From Rhodoferax sp. OV413 (lineage in GTDB: Bacteria; Pseudomonadota; Gammaproteobacteria; Burkholderiales; Burkholderiaceae_C), in contig NZ_FNJA01000007.1 in the NCBI RefSeq assembly GCF_900104385.1, positions 186,001-250,000 of the forward strand: 64,000 nucleotides of DNA, in the 5' to 3' direction. The translations under genes and the position numbers were made by a program. The notes beneath the pieces were generated by a model that was given only the letters and a program-made list of their open reading frames with translations, searched no databases and was not told the origin of the DNA. Shown in pieces: positions 1 through 9,613 of the stretch (its first letter is position 1; each line of letters starts with the position of its first letter).

Positions 1-1776
1 CCGGTGCGCTCCAGCGAAGCACTGATGCGCCGCTACTACTGGGCCGCCAAGGCGGTCTGCCAGTTGAACCAGATCATGCTGCTCAACATCGAGGAACGGC
101 TCAACCCCTCGACCCATACCCTGCGCCCGATCAACGAACGCTTCTTTGAAAAAGCCGGGATGATCGAGGTCAGCAGCGACGACCTGTACCACCGGCATCC
201 GCACGCGATTCTCGAAACCTTTTTGCTGTACCAGACCACGGCCGGCCTGCACGGCCTGTCGGCTCGCACGCTGCGTGCGCTGTACAGCGCCCGGGGCCTG
301 ATGACGGCCAAGTTCCGCAACGACCCGGTAAACCGCGCAACCTTTTTAGGCATCCTGCAGCAGCCGGCCGGCATCACCCACGCACTGCGGCTGATGAACG
401 ACACCTCGGTGTTGGGCCGCTACCTCTGGGTGTTCCGGCGCATCGTCGGGCAAATGCAGCACGACCTGTTCCACGTCTACACCGTGGACCAGCACATCCT
501 GATGGTGCTGCGCAATGTGCGCCGCTTCTTCATGGCCGAGCATGCGCACGAATACCCTGCGTGCTCGCAGCTGGGCGCGGGTTGGGACAAGCCCTGGATT
601 CTGTTTGTGGCCGCGCTGTTCCATGACATCGCCAAAGGCCGAGGCGGCGACCATTCGGACCTGGGCGCGCTGGAAGTGCGGCGCTTCTGCAGCCAGCACG
701 GCATCGGCCGCGAAGACAGCAAGCTCATCGAATTCCTGGTGAACGAGCACCTGACCATGAGCCGCGTGGCCCAGAAGGCCGACCTCAGCGACCCGGACGT
801 CATTGCCGACTTTGCCAAGCGCGTCGGCAACGAACGCTACCTAACTGCGCTCTACCTGCTGACCGTAGCCGATATCCGCGGCACCAGCCCCAAGGTCTGG
901 AACGCCTGGAAGGGCAAGCTGCTGGAAGACCTATACCGCTACACCATCCGCGCCCTGGGTGGCCGCGCCCCCGACCCCGGCGCCGAGATCGAAGCCCGCA
1001 AGCGCGAGGCGCTGGTGATGCTGGCGCTGCACGCCCAGCCCTTCGAATCGCACAAAGCCCTGTGGAGCACGCTGGACGTCGGTTACTTCATGCGACATGA
1101 CGCGGCCGATATTGCCTGGCACACCCGCCAGCTGTCGCGCCACATCTCACTGAACGCGGCGCAGGCGGCCAGCAACACCGCCGAAGCCAAGCCGGTGAAG
1201 CCCATCGTGCGGGCCCGCTTGTCGCCGGTGGGCGAAGGGCTGCAGGTGATGGTCTACACCCCCGACCAGCCCGATCTGTTTGCGCGCATCTGCGGCTTTT
1301 TCGACCAGGCGGGCTTCAGCATCGTCGATGCCAAGGTGCATACCGCCGGCAACGGCTATGCACTGGATACCTTCCAGGTCGTTACCGCCATGCTGCCCGA
1401 GCACTACCGCGAACTCACCAGCATGGTTGAAAACGACCTCGACCACACGCTGGCCCAGCAAGGCCCGCTGCCTACGCCGAGCCGCGGCCGGGTTTCGCGC
1501 CGGGTCAAGAGCTTCCCCATCGCCCCGCGGGTCGACCTGCGGCCGGACGAAAAAGCCCAGCGCTGGCTGCTCAGCATCTCGGCCAGCGACCGTGCCGGCC
1601 TGCTCTACCTGGTAGCCCGGGTGCTGGCCAAGCACAACCTGAGCGTGCAGCTGGCCAAGGTCACCACCCTGGGCGAGCGGGTGGAAGATAGCTTTCTGGT
1701 GCAAGGCCCGGAGCTGCAGTACAACCGCAAGCAGATCGAGATCGAGACAGAGCTGCTGCAGGCCCTGGCGGCCTGA
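1..1776 (+). CDS. glnD: PII uridylyltransferase / uridylyl-removing enzyme GlnD, C-terminal part (5' end outside window)
   Basis: The frame is open from base 1, so this is the C-terminal two thirds (about 591 residues) of a protein that starts upstream. GlnD senses glutamine and uridylylates or deuridylylates PII proteins to control nitrogen assimilation; it is cytosolic. Seen here: the HD hydrolase domain ([14 protein letters not shown], about visible residues 206-219), which carries the UMP-removing activity, and two C-terminal ACT domains ([15 protein letters not shown] at about 420 and [20 protein letters not shown] at about 530), which bind glutamine in this family. The nucleotidyltransferase domain lies outside the window. 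The gene is convergent with the MscS gene 25 bases on. Identification is firm. Confidence 0.95.
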   Translation, partial: PVRSSEALMRRYYWAAKAVCQLNQIMLLNIEERLNPSTHTLRPINERFFEKAGMIEVSSDDLYHRHPHAILETFLLYQTTAGLHGLSARTLRALYSARGLMTAKFRNDPVNRATFLGILQQPAGITHALRLMNDTSVLGRYLWVFRRIVGQMQHDLFHVYTVDQHILMVLRNVRRFFMAEHAHEYPACSQLGAGWDKPWILFVAALFHDIAKGRGGDHSDLGALEVRRFCSQHGIGREDSKLIEFLVNEHLTMSRVAQKADLSDPDVIADFAKRVGNERYLTALYLLTVADIRGTSPKVWNAWKGKLLEDLYRYTIRALGGRAPDPGAEIEARKREALVMLALHAQPFESHKALWSTLDVGYFMRHDAADIAWHTRQLSRHISLNAAQAASNTAEAKPVKPIVRARLSPVGEGLQVMVYTPDQPDLFARICGFFDQAGFSIVDAKVHTAGNGYALDTFQVVTAMLPEHYRELTSMVENDLDHTLAQQGPLPTPSRGRVSRRVKSFPIAPRVDLRPDEKAQRWLLSISASDRAGLLYLVARVLAKHNLSVQLAKVTTLGERVEDSFLVQGPELQYNRKQIEIETELLQALAA

Positions 1777-1800
1777 AGCGGATTACGTCGCTTACGCGAT

Positions 1801-4233
1801 TTAAGCGGTAAACGGCGGCTCGGGCGGCGGCTGCACCTTGTCGGCCACGCTGGGGCTGCTCAGCAGGTCCACCGGGCCGTCCTGGCGCAGCAGCATGGTC
1901 GATGGGTGCGACATCGGTAGCTTAGCCTCGCGCAAGCGCTTCAGCACCTCGAACAGCACGTCGCTGCGCACACCATAGGCCATGCGCGGCGAGCCCACAT
2001 AGGCCGTGGCATTGAACACCAGTTTGCCGTTGTCGATGCCGTCCAGCGCCACACTGGGCGCGGGAGCAGACTGCACCTCGGCATGGTCCCTAAACGCCCC
2101 CAGCAGCAGGTCGTACACCTGCTGCACATCGGTATCCAGCGGCATCGGCAGCTTGATCTGCACCAGGCCCTGTGGGCTCGCGTGGGTGATGTTGCGCACG
2201 GTCTTGGTGATGAACTCGGAATTGGGCACGATGACGGTCGAGCGGTCGCTCATCTGAATCTCGGTGGCGCGCACATTGATGCGGCGGATATCGCCCTCCA
2301 CCGTGCCCAGCACCACCCAGTCGCCCACCTTCACCGGCCGCTCGGCCAGCAAGATCAGGCCGGACACAAAGTTCTGCACCACCGCCTGCAGGCCAAAGCC
2401 GATACCCACCGACAGCGCACTGGCCACCCAGGCCACGCGTTCCAGCCCTATACCCACGGCCGACATCGCCAGCGCCACCACCAGCACCCCGCCGCCGTAG
2501 CCAAACAAGGTGCTGGCCGACATCTGCATGCCCGCGTCCAGGCTGGTGGTGGGCAGGAAATGCCCTTCCAGCCAGCGCTTCAGCAACCGCACTAGCAGCA
2601 GGCCCAGCACCAACACCGACAGTGCCAGCAGTACCGCTGCCGGTCGCACCTGCACCTCGCCGATGGCCAGGCCGTCGCCGAACAAGGTGGCTCGGTGCAG
2701 CAGCTCGGGCGGGCCATCGCCAAACGGCGACAACACCAACACCAGCGCCACCAGGGCCACCAGCGCGCGCCCAATGCCCGATACCAGCACCGCCAGTTGG
2801 TCGCGCATACGCCAGCTGCCTGGCGTGGGAGTGGAATCGGGCGCCGAGGCCAGCCAGCCCATGCACATATCGTCGATCAGCAGCACCAGCAGATAGGCGG
2901 TGCCGGAGACGATGGCAAACCATGCCACCTGGCGCACCACGAAGCCCCCGAGGGCCACATAACCCAGCAACAGGCCGATCACGCTGCCGGCCAGCGCCAG
3001 CCAGACCAGCAGCGCCACCACGCTGAGCCATAGCGGGCGCGACGGCATCTTGGCCGAATCCGGCTCATTGGCCGACAGGCGGCGCAGGCGCTCGGCGCGC
3101 AGCACGCCCATCACCATGGTCAAGCCCAGGGCCAGCGCCAGAATGCAGTTCAGCGCCACCGTGGTCGCCAGGCTGGCGTTCACCAGCGCATACAGGCGTT
3201 CGGCCAGCCAGCCGGCCACCGTCACCAGCGCCATCACCAGGGGGAAACGGCCCATGCCGCTGGCCACTGCATCCGGCAGCGGTGGCAGCCGCCAGGTCGG
3301 CCGGTCGGGTGACAGCAGCGTCCGCCCCAGTCCGGCCACGTAGCCACCAAAACAGGCCAGGCCCACGCTGCTGACCAAGAGCGTGTGCGGCAGCGCCGAC
3401 AAATCGCTACTCCATTCCAGACCCTGTTGCAGCACCAGCGCAATGGCGCCCCAGGCCAGCACCGACAGCGCGATGCGCAGCACCGCAAACAAGGAGCGGC
3501 GCAGCCGGCCAGCGGGCACGCGGGTGGCCACCAGGTGCATCGCACCCGCGGCGAGCTTGCGGCGCACCAGCACCACCGCACACAAAGCCACAGCCATGCC
3601 CAGCCACACACCGACCGACGCTTTGAGCAAGGCACGCCACAGCTCACCCAGCAGCCCGCCCAGGCGGCCGGCATCGGCTGCAAAGTTGTCGCGCAACTCT
3701 GACCAGAACGGTGGCGCCAGGATCGACGCGGTGCGCGCGCCCAGCTCGGCCTGGAACTGCGAGCGCCGCAGGGTGGAAATTTGCGCCGCCACCTGCTCGC
3801 CCTCCACCGCCAGCAGCCGCGCCAGCTTGACCTGGGCATCCAGCGCGTTGCGGCTCTTGTCCAGCTGGGTGCGCAAGGTGGCGATGTCCGGGGCTTCCTT
3901 TTTATCGGTGGGCGGCGTGCCCAGTTCAGCCAGCCGGGCCTGCACGCTGTCCAGTTGCGGCGCCAGCTGGTCGGCCACTTCCTGGGCCTGGACCTGGGCG
4001 GCCAGCGCGGTGCCGCGCCAGGCCAACAGATCCAGCCCGGGCGTGGGATTTGCCAGGCCCTTTTGCATGGTCTCGATCTGCTGGCGCAGTTGGTCCAGCG
4101 TATCGTCGGGATTGGGGGGTTGTGCCAGCACCGCTTGCCAGCCCATGGCCAGGCACAGCAGCAGCCCGGCCAAGAATCGAGTCCACAGGCCTCTGGCGCT
4201 GATCTGTAAACCGTGTGTAGCTATCAATTGCAT
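1801..4233 (-). CDS. MscS-family mechanosensitive ion channel (large, DUF3772-type N-terminus)
   Basis: About 810 residues. The N-terminus looks like a signal peptide (LAGLLLCLAMGWQAVLAQ) followed by a periplasmic helical, coiled-coil-like region, then many hydrophobic segments, then the conserved MscS pore and beta domain (GIGFGLQAVVQNFVSGLILLAERPVKVGDWV, given here only as its start GIGFGLQAVVQNF, then VEGDIRRINVRATEI and VPNSEF). Family role: gated efflux of solutes during hypo-osmotic shock, inner membrane. I chose ATG 4233 because the signal peptide follows it directly; an in-frame ATG at 4302 would read through the terminator of the adjacent tRNA. The codons after 4233 read the core GATAGCTAC of the local repeat family, so this start may have been shaped by a partial repeat. 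No strong ribosome binding site is visible. Confidence 0.85.
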   Translation of the reverse strand: MQLIATHGLQISARGLWTRFLAGLLLCLAMGWQAVLAQPPNPDDTLDQLRQQIETMQKGLANPTPGLDLLAWRGTALAAQVQAQEVADQLAPQLDSVQARLAELGTPPTDKKEAPDIATLRTQLDKSRNALDAQVKLARLLAVEGEQVAAQISTLRRSQFQAELGARTASILAPPFWSELRDNFAADAGRLGGLLGELWRALLKASVGVWLGMAVALCAVVLVRRKLAAGAMHLVATRVPAGRLRRSLFAVLRIALSVLAWGAIALVLQQGLEWSSDLSALPHTLLVSSVGLACFGGYVAGLGRTLLSPDRPTWRLPPLPDAVASGMGRFPLVMALVTVAGWLAERLYALVNASLATTVALNCILALALGLTMVMGVLRAERLRRLSANEPDSAKMPSRPLWLSVVALLVWLALAGSVIGLLLGYVALGGFVVRQVAWFAIVSGTAYLLVLLIDDMCMGWLASAPDSTPTPGSWRMRDQLAVLVSGIGRALVALVALVLVLSPFGDGPPELLHRATLFGDGLAIGEVQVRPAAVLLALSVLVLGLLLVRLLKRWLEGHFLPTTSLDAGMQMSASTLFGYGGGVLVVALAMSAVGIGLERVAWVASALSVGIGFGLQAVVQNFVSGLILLAERPVKVGDWVVLGTVEGDIRRINVRATEIQMSDRSTVIVPNSEFITKTVRNITHASPQGLVQIKLPMPLDTDVQQVYDLLLGAFRDHAEVQSAPAPSVALDGIDNGKLVFNATAYVGSPRMAYGVRSDVLFEVLKRLREAKLPMSHPSTMLLRQDGPVDLLSSPSVADKVQPPPEPPFTA

Positions 4234-4257
4234 AGTATGTGTACCTGCGAACGCCCA

Positions 4258-4294
4258 TGAAAAAAGCCGCCAAGAGCGAACTCTTGGCGGCTTT
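4258..4294 (-). terminator. Rho-independent terminator of tRNA-Pro
   Basis: A perfect 14-bp inverted repeat (AAAGCCGCCAAGAG at 4263-4276 and its complement at 4281-4294, loop of four) is followed on the minus strand by a T run. It lies 12 bases past the 3' end of the tRNA gene and also separates it from the mscS gene. Confidence 0.9.
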
Positions 4295-4306
4295 AACTTC
4301 ATTTAA

Positions 4307-4383
<77 letters not shown>

Positions 4384-4506
4384 ACAAGCCTCAGATTCTA
4401 CAACGACTTTTGGCGTTATTTGGCCGCACCTGAATTTAATTCGCCGCAGGCCTCAATTAACATGGTGGATCCCTGCCGCTGCCACCTGTTTGAAAGCCCC
4501 CCCTAA

Positions 4507-5139
4507 ATGACCTTGTCCACCTACCTGCTGTATCTGGCCGCCGTAGCCGTGCTGGTGCTGTCGCCCGGCCCCACCATGCTGATGTGCATCACCCGCGCGC
4601 TGCAGCACGGCTGGGCGCGTGGCGTGGTGTCGGGCGCCGGCAGCATCACGTCGGCGCTGGGCATCATGCTGCTGTCAGCGCTCGGCCTGGGCGCGGTGCT
4701 GGCGGCATCGGAAACCGCGTTCACCGTGCTCAAAGTCTGCGGCGCCGCCTATTTGATCTACCTGGGTGTCAAGACCTGGCGCAGCCCGGCTGTGGCCTTC
4801 AGGCCCGGCAGCACTGCCAGCAGCACGCTGCCCAGCCTGCGCGCCTGCTATGTGCAAGGCCTGATGGTCGGGGCCAGCAACCCCAAAGCGCTGCTGTTCT
4901 TTGCCGCGTTCTTCCCGCAGTTTCTGGACCCGGCTGCGGCCTGGGGCCCGCAGATGGCGGTGCTGGCCGCGACCTTCATGGCAATGGAAATGTCGGTGCT
5001 GACGCTGTGCTCGGTGGGTACGGCGCGGATTGCACCGTTCCTGGCGTCCAGCGCCCATGTGCACTGGATCAACCGCATCTGCGGCGGCCTGTTTGCCGCC
5101 ATGGGGGGCATCTTGCTGACGGTGCGCCGGCACGCCTGA
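4507..5139 (+). CDS. LysE/RhtB-family amino-acid exporter
   Basis: A 210-residue, strongly hydrophobic protein with about six membrane segments. It opens with the family hallmark [18 protein letters not shown] (residues 19-36) and carries [14 protein letters not shown] near residue 80 and [18 protein letters not shown] near residue 120, all typical of the LysE/RhtB superfamily. These inner-membrane proteins export amino acids or homoserine lactone-like compounds by proton antiport; the substrate cannot be read from sequence. The gene stands alone between tRNA-Pro and a convergent protease-like gene. No clear ribosome binding site precedes the ATG. Confidence 0.88.
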   Translation: MTLSTYLLYLAAVAVLVLSPGPTMLMCITRALQHGWARGVVSGAGSITSALGIMLLSALGLGAVLAASETAFTVLKVCGAAYLIYLGVKTWRSPAVAFRPGSTASSTLPSLRACYVQGLMVGASNPKALLFFAAFFPQFLDPAAAWGPQMAVLAATFMAMEMSVLTLCSVGTARIAPFLASSAHVHWINRICGGLFAAMGGILLTVRRHA

Positions 5140-5140
5140 T

Positions 5141-5204
5141 TGCTATCGATTAACTAGCTGCTCGCGCAAGCAACACCTGCGCTGCAGCCCTTAAATCTTT
5201 AAAT
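5141..5204 (-). repeat. Intergenic palindromic repeat, copy A
   Basis: Contains TAGCTGCTCGCGCA with stem arms GCGCA (5164-5168) and TGCGC (5178-5182), then TTAAATCTTTAAATT. It sits between two convergent genes; its TTTAAA end supplies the TAA stop of the minus-strand gene at 5199. Confidence 0.75.
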
Positions 5205-6260
5205 TCCCGCCGGCTTCTGCATGGTGTTCATACGGTCCACCGGCTTGAGCACGATGGTCTTCAGGTCGGCGCCCTGCAGCACGGTGAGCGAGACATCGGC
5301 ATCCGGCTGGGACCGGTCCCAGAGCTTTTTGTAGAAGCCCTCCAGCGTGCTGACCTTGGCGCCGTCCACCGCCAGCACCACATCGCCGGGCTGCAGGCCG
5401 GCCTGCTCGGCCGGGCTCTCCTTGCTGACGCGTACGATCTGCACCCGGCCCGCCTGGTCGCTGGAGGTCAGCCCCACCCAGGGCCGGTGGCTTTGCTGGC
5501 TGCTGCCGGTCTTCTGCATCTCAGCCAATATGGGCTTGAGCAGGTCTACCGGCACGAACATATTGCCGGGCAGGCGCGGGTTGCGGCCCAGCGCGTCGCC
5601 CACCAGCAGGCTGCCAATGCCCATCAGCTCGCCTTTCTGGTTGAACACGCCAGCGCCCGAATGGTTGCTGACTGGCGGGCTGGTGAAGATCGCGCTGTCG
5701 ATGTGGTACTCCCAGTAGCCGGAAAAAGCCCGCTTGCTGACCAGTTGGGTCATGTTCACATCGCCATCGTCGCCATCGGCCTGGGGGCCGGTCGATGCCA
5801 TCAGCGGCTCGCCGGTATCCACGTCCTTCAGGCTGCCCAGGGCCACCGGCTGGATGCCGCGCAGCGGCAAGATCGGCCGGATCAGGCCAAAGCCGGTCGC
5901 CAGGTCATAGGCCACAGCCTGCGCCGGCAGGGTCTTGTTGTCCTGGGTCACCACCTGGATGCTCTGCGCTTCCATCACCAGATAGCCAATCGTCACGATC
6001 AAACCGTCAGGCCCGATCACCACGCCCGAGCCGCTGCGCTGCACGCCCAGGGTTTCGGCAGATCGCGCACCCTCGGCCACGCTGACCCGCACGCCGACCA
6101 CCGCGGCATTCGCCCGGGTCAAGGCATCCATGGTGGACTGCACGGGCGCGTCCAGCGCCTTGGAGGGTGCCGCCCAGGCCACGCCGCAGAAGCCGGCCAC
6201 ACACAGCAGCGCTGAGCGCAAGAAGAACCCACGTGAATACAGGCGTGTAGCGGCGTGCAT
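5199..6260 (-). CDS. HtrA/S1C-like secreted protein with PDZ domain, catalytic triad degenerate
   Basis: About 353 residues with an N-terminal signal peptide (SALLCVAGFCGVAWA), a trypsin-like domain and a C-terminal PDZ domain (VSKESPAEQAGLQPGDVVLAV). The fold is recognisable by GSGVVIGPDGLIVT and NQKGELMGIG, but the triad is broken against DegP: the His position reads VTIGYLV (Tyr93), the Asp position reads ATGFGLI (Gly123), and only Ser201 (NHSGAG) remains. I infer a non-proteolytic periplasmic binding or chaperone role. Start 6260 is chosen because AAGGAG lies 6 bases upstream; an ATG at 6293 lacks this. It stands alone on the minus strand, facing the LysE-type gene. Confidence 0.8.
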   Translation of the reverse strand: MHAATRLYSRGFFLRSALLCVAGFCGVAWAAPSKALDAPVQSTMDALTRANAAVVGVRVSVAEGARSAETLGVQRSGSGVVIGPDGLIVTIGYLVMEAQSIQVVTQDNKTLPAQAVAYDLATGFGLIRPILPLRGIQPVALGSLKDVDTGEPLMASTGPQADGDDGDVNMTQLVSKRAFSGYWEYHIDSAIFTSPPVSNHSGAGVFNQKGELMGIGSLLVGDALGRNPRLPGNMFVPVDLLKPILAEMQKTGSSQQSHRPWVGLTSSDQAGRVQIVRVSKESPAEQAGLQPGDVVLAVDGAKVSTLEGFYKKLWDRSQPDADVSLTVLQGADLKTIVLKPVDRMNTMQKPAGI

Positions 6261-6336
6261 GGCGTACTCCTTGGCGGGCAACAGCCCTGCCAAGAAGAAT
6301 GCGCCTAAATGAAACCGGACACAAGAGCGGGGGTAT

Positions 6337-7224
6337 TCAGGCGGCCGCCACCCGCCCCAAAGCCTCAGCCCAGCGCCAGGCCATGGCCGGGGAATTCATG
6401 CAGGTGGTGCGGTCGCTGGCGCTGCAGACGGCGCGCTCCATCAACTGGATGTCGGCCTCGTGCTGGCGCGCCACGTGCGGGTCTTCGAAAAAGATCACCT
6501 TCTGGCAGCTGCCATCGAGCACCCTTTCGGCAATCTGCGCATCGCCGCCCAGCGGGCCGCTGCGGTAGGGCGTGACCCAGGGCTGGTCGCTGGGCCAGCC
6601 GCGGCTCCAGGCCATCTGGTTCAGCAGGCCGCCGGTGGTGCCGGTGGCCACCCGCTCCTGGTAGCGCGACAGCAGCTCGAAATGGGTGCCGGCAAACTCG
6701 ACCATCTGGGTCTTCAGCGCATCGTGGGCGATCAGGGCCGCCACCTGCTGCGGCATGGCCTGCAGCAAGGCCGCGCCCGGCGCCTGGGCGCTGGCCAGCC
6801 CGGCCTGCAGGCCTTCGATCTGCAGCCATTCCAGCGCCGCGGCCTCGGTGGCCAGAAACGGCTTGCCGTGGATCACGCATTGGCGCTTGAGCGCCTGGGC
6901 TTCGGGGAACAGCGAGGACGGATCGACCGGGTCGATCAGAAAGATCACCCCGTCCAGCGCCTGGCCGGGCTGCACACCGCCAACAATGTGCGACACCAGC
7001 CGCGTCAAGCCGCCGGAATGGCCGTTCGGGTAGCGCACCAGGCCCGGAAACTTGTCCAGCAGGCCGTAGCGCTGCACCGCGTCATAGGTGCCGCCCACGG
7101 CGTGCAAACCCAGGCCCAGGGCCCGCACCGCCGGCTCGGCCGCCTGCAGCCAGCGCAGCAAACCACTGTCGGAACCCTGGCGGTGCAGGCGGTGGGCGAT
7201 GAGTCCATAGCGAATGGCGGGCAT
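6337..7224 (-). CDS. Methylglyoxal synthase, tandem two-domain form (N-terminal copy degenerate)
   Basis: A 295-residue protein, about twice the 150 residues of E. coli MgsA. The C-terminal half (about 160-290) keeps the full MgsA signature: AHD at 166-168, ATGTTG at 193-198, SGPLGGD at 222-228 and FFEDPHVARQHEAD at 245-258, matching MgsA His19/Asp20, the GTTG phosphate loop, Asp71, His98 and Asp101. The N-terminal half (1-135) has the same order of elements (GLIAHRL, VGGTYD, YPNGHSGG, FLIDPVD) with the key Asp residues replaced. Known role of the family: dihydroxyacetone phosphate to methylglyoxal plus phosphate, a bypass under phosphate limitation. The mgs assignment rests on the C-terminal half. 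It follows the dinG-type gene on the same strand, 27 bases away. Confidence 0.82.
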   Translation of the reverse strand: MPAIRYGLIAHRLHRQGSDSGLLRWLQAAEPAVRALGLGLHAVGGTYDAVQRYGLLDKFPGLVRYPNGHSGGLTRLVSHIVGGVQPGQALDGVIFLIDPVDPSSLFPEAQALKRQCVIHGKPFLATEAAALEWLQIEGLQAGLASAQAPGAALLQAMPQQVAALIAHDALKTQMVEFAGTHFELLSRYQERVATGTTGGLLNQMAWSRGWPSDQPWVTPYRSGPLGGDAQIAERVLDGSCQKVIFFEDPHVARQHEADIQLMERAVCSASDRTTCMNSPAMAWRWAEALGRVAAA

Positions 7225-7251
7225 AGCTGTCTCCTCCGGTATTTTTGTAAT

Positions 7252-9426
7252 TTATGCGAGCACGCGTCCCTGCGGGTCCTTGCGCAACCGGGCGAACGGC
7301 GGCAAGCCTTGCAGCAGGCGCTGGCCGTAGCTGGTGTCGCTCAGTCTGCGGTCATAGCAGTAGACAAAGGACTTGTCGGTCTCGGTGCGGATGGCCCGGC
7401 CGGCCCACTGGGCCAGCTTGATGGCGGTGGCCGGCACCACCAGCTCGGAGAACGGGTCGCGGCCCACGCCGCGCAGCCATTCGGCGCGCGACTCGCCCAC
7501 CGGGTCGTCGGGCGAGGCGAACGGCAGCTTGGCGATGAACACGGTTTCGCACAGCTGGCCCGGCAGGTCCAGACCTTCGCCGAAGCTCTGCATACCGAAG
7601 ACGATGGACACCTCGCCGGCCTGCACGCGGTCGCGGTGCTGCTGTATCAAACGGATGCGCGGCAGGTCGCCCTGCACCAGCACCTTGGCGCGCAGCGCGT
7701 CCGGCAGGGCCAGCACCGCCTGGCGCATCTGGTCGCGGGAGGTGAACAGGCACAGCGCGCCGTGCTGCACATCGGCCAGGTCGCGCACCAGGGCCAGCAC
7801 CATCTCGGAGGTGAAGGCGCTGGCATTGCGCGGGTCAGCCAGGGTCTGCACGGTGACGAACTGGCCCTGGGTCGCGTAGTCGAAGGGGCTGGCCACCTCC
7901 AGCGTGGTGGTGGCCTCGTCGTCCTTCAGGCCGGTCTCGCGCAAAAAGAAATCAAACTCGCCGCAGCTGGTCAGCGTGGCGGACGTGACCACCGCCGCCC
8001 GCACCCCGGACCACAGCTGGTGCCGCAGGGTGGAGCCCGGCAGGATAGGGCTGGCGTAGGCCTTGATCTGCACCCGGCCATCGACCTCGGCCAGGGTGAA
8101 CCATTTGGCAGCCGGCGGCCGCGCGGGTGCGGGGGGCGGCGGGCTTTCCTGCAGCAGCAGCTGGGCCGTGGCGTGCACCGCCTCCAGCCGCGGCGACAGC
8201 ATGCCCAGCTGGGCGTACAGCACCGACAGGCGCCGCGCCTCGTTGGGCGCGTCCTTCATCTCGGCGCGCAAGGCCTTGGCGATGTCGTTCAGCACACCCA
8301 GAAAACTCTCGGCCATTACGCTGACCATACCCAGCGGCTCGACCAGCATCAGCGGCAGCTCGCCCTTGGGCAGGCGCACGCGCGGCGGGCCGTAAGCGCT
8401 GCTGGGCTCGCGCAGCACCGGCGCGTACAGCTCGGCCAGGCTCTTGGCGATGTCTTCCAGGGTTTGCTTGAGCTGCGAGGCATAGCGCCCCACGTCGGCC
8501 ACCTCGGACACGCCCATCAGGCTGCCGATGCGCTTGGCCCGGCTGGCCAGGGTGTCGATCCAGCCCAGGCGGCTCAGGTCCATGGAGGTGGAGAACTTGT
8601 CCAGCGCCACGGCCGGCAGGTGGTGGCCTTCGTCCAGGATCAGCAGGCAGTTGTCCAGCTCGGGCAAGGTGCGCGTGCCCAGGGTGGACAGCAGCAGGTC
8701 GTGGTTGGCCACGATCACCTGGGCGCCGACCAGCTCCTTGCGCTTTTCAAAATAAGTGCAGCCGTTGAAGGCCGGGCAGTGCTTGCCGGTGCAGCTGCTG
8801 GCCTCGGCGGCGATGGGCTGCCAGATGTCGGCATCGGGCTGCTGCGCCAGGTTGTCGCGGTCGCCGTCCCAGGCGGCGCTGGCCAGCTCGCGCGCCAGGC
8901 CGGCGTACTGCAGCATGCGGGCTTCTTCGTCGTGGCGTACAAACGGCGCACCAGCGGCGGCCAGCTCGTCGGCAAACATATCGTCGTCGTCCGCGCCGCC
9001 CTCGCCCGCCAGCCGCGCCAACTTCAGCTTGCAGACATAGCGGCCGCGCCCCTTGGCCAGGCCGAAGCGAAAAGGCTCGTCCATCAGCGCCGCCAGCGCG
9101 GGCAAATCCTTGGTCACCAGCTGCTCCTGCAACGCCACAGTGGCGGTGGAGATCAGCACCCGGGTCTTGCGCGCCAGGGCCACGGCAATCGCCGGTGCGC
9201 AGTAGGCCAGCGACTTGCCGACGCCGGTGCCGGCCTGGATCACCGCGATGGAGCGCAGCGGCTTGTCGTCTTCGTTCTCCATCTTGCCCAGGGTGGCTTC
9301 GCTGAAGGTCTGCGCGACGCGTTCGGCCATCAGCCGCTGGCCCGGGCGGCTGCGGAAACCGCCCGCGGCACTGACCACCTTGTCGAAGGCATCAAGGGCG
9401 GACCGGGCGGTGTGTTCGGGAGACAT
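7252..9426 (-). CDS. dinG: DinG-family ATP-dependent helicase (paralogue 1)
   Basis: A 724-residue superfamily 2 (XPD/DinG-like) 5'-3' DNA helicase. Visible motifs are Walker A QAGTGVGKS (64-72), LISTATVALQEQL, the DEGH box (LILDEGHHLP), and C-terminal GMQSFGEGLDLPG and QWAGRAIRT. Cysteines in CKLKLARLAG and CTGKHCPAFNGCTYF fit the [4Fe-4S] cluster domain of the family. Family role: unwinding damaged or R-loop-containing DNA. The start ATG 9426 is the only one upstream of the conserved N-terminus. A second paralogue lies at 51729-53738. The two share architecture but little sequence outside the motifs. Confidence 0.9.
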   Translation of the reverse strand: MSPEHTARSALDAFDKVVSAAGGFRSRPGQRLMAERVAQTFSEATLGKMENEDDKPLRSIAVIQAGTGVGKSLAYCAPAIAVALARKTRVLISTATVALQEQLVTKDLPALAALMDEPFRFGLAKGRGRYVCKLKLARLAGEGGADDDDMFADELAAAGAPFVRHDEEARMLQYAGLARELASAAWDGDRDNLAQQPDADIWQPIAAEASSCTGKHCPAFNGCTYFEKRKELVGAQVIVANHDLLLSTLGTRTLPELDNCLLILDEGHHLPAVALDKFSTSMDLSRLGWIDTLASRAKRIGSLMGVSEVADVGRYASQLKQTLEDIAKSLAELYAPVLREPSSAYGPPRVRLPKGELPLMLVEPLGMVSVMAESFLGVLNDIAKALRAEMKDAPNEARRLSVLYAQLGMLSPRLEAVHATAQLLLQESPPPPAPARPPAAKWFTLAEVDGRVQIKAYASPILPGSTLRHQLWSGVRAAVVTSATLTSCGEFDFFLRETGLKDDEATTTLEVASPFDYATQGQFVTVQTLADPRNASAFTSEMVLALVRDLADVQHGALCLFTSRDQMRQAVLALPDALRAKVLVQGDLPRIRLIQQHRDRVQAGEVSIVFGMQSFGEGLDLPGQLCETVFIAKLPFASPDDPVGESRAEWLRGVGRDPFSELVVPATAIKLAQWAGRAIRTETDKSFVYCYDRRLSDTSYGQRLLQGLPPFARLRKDPQGRVLA

Positions 9427-9478
9427 GGATAAAGAAATGCTGGATGGGCTTACAGTTTAACGGAGCGGCGAAAACCAT

Positions 9479-9531
9479 AAGAAATCAGCCTCTAGCGCTT
9501 ATTAAACCTGCGCAAGAAGCTATCAAAACTG
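9479..9531 (+). repeat. Intergenic palindromic repeat, copy B
   Basis: Read on the minus strand it gives GATAGCTTCTTGCGCAGG, a short loop, AAGCGCTAGAGGCTGATTTC, the same layout as the other copies but in the opposite orientation to most. It lies upstream of the dinG-type gene, between it and the terminator of the small gene at 9614. Confidence 0.65.
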
Positions 9532-9566
9532 CAGCAACGCCTTGGGCACCCGGGCAAATACCGGGC

Positions 9567-9592
9567 AGAAAAAAACCCGCCAGGGCGGGTTT
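9567..9592 (-). terminator. Rho-independent terminator after small ORF
   Basis: The inverted repeat AAACCCGC (9573-9580) / GCGGGTTT (9585-9592) has a four-base loop and is followed on the minus strand by a T run. It lies 21 bases beyond the stop of the 17-codon ORF at 9614-9667, which suggests a short dedicated transcript. Confidence 0.8.
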
Positions 9593-9613
9593 CTTCCAAA
9601 GTCCATCCAAGAA

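Noticed and set aside
6460-9432. Long open frame (about 990 codons) on the plus strand opposite the MGS and DinG genes
   Set aside because: It is the antisense of two well-supported minus-strand genes, rich in His, Gln, Gly and Ala as expected for GC-rich antisense frames, with no recognisable domain.
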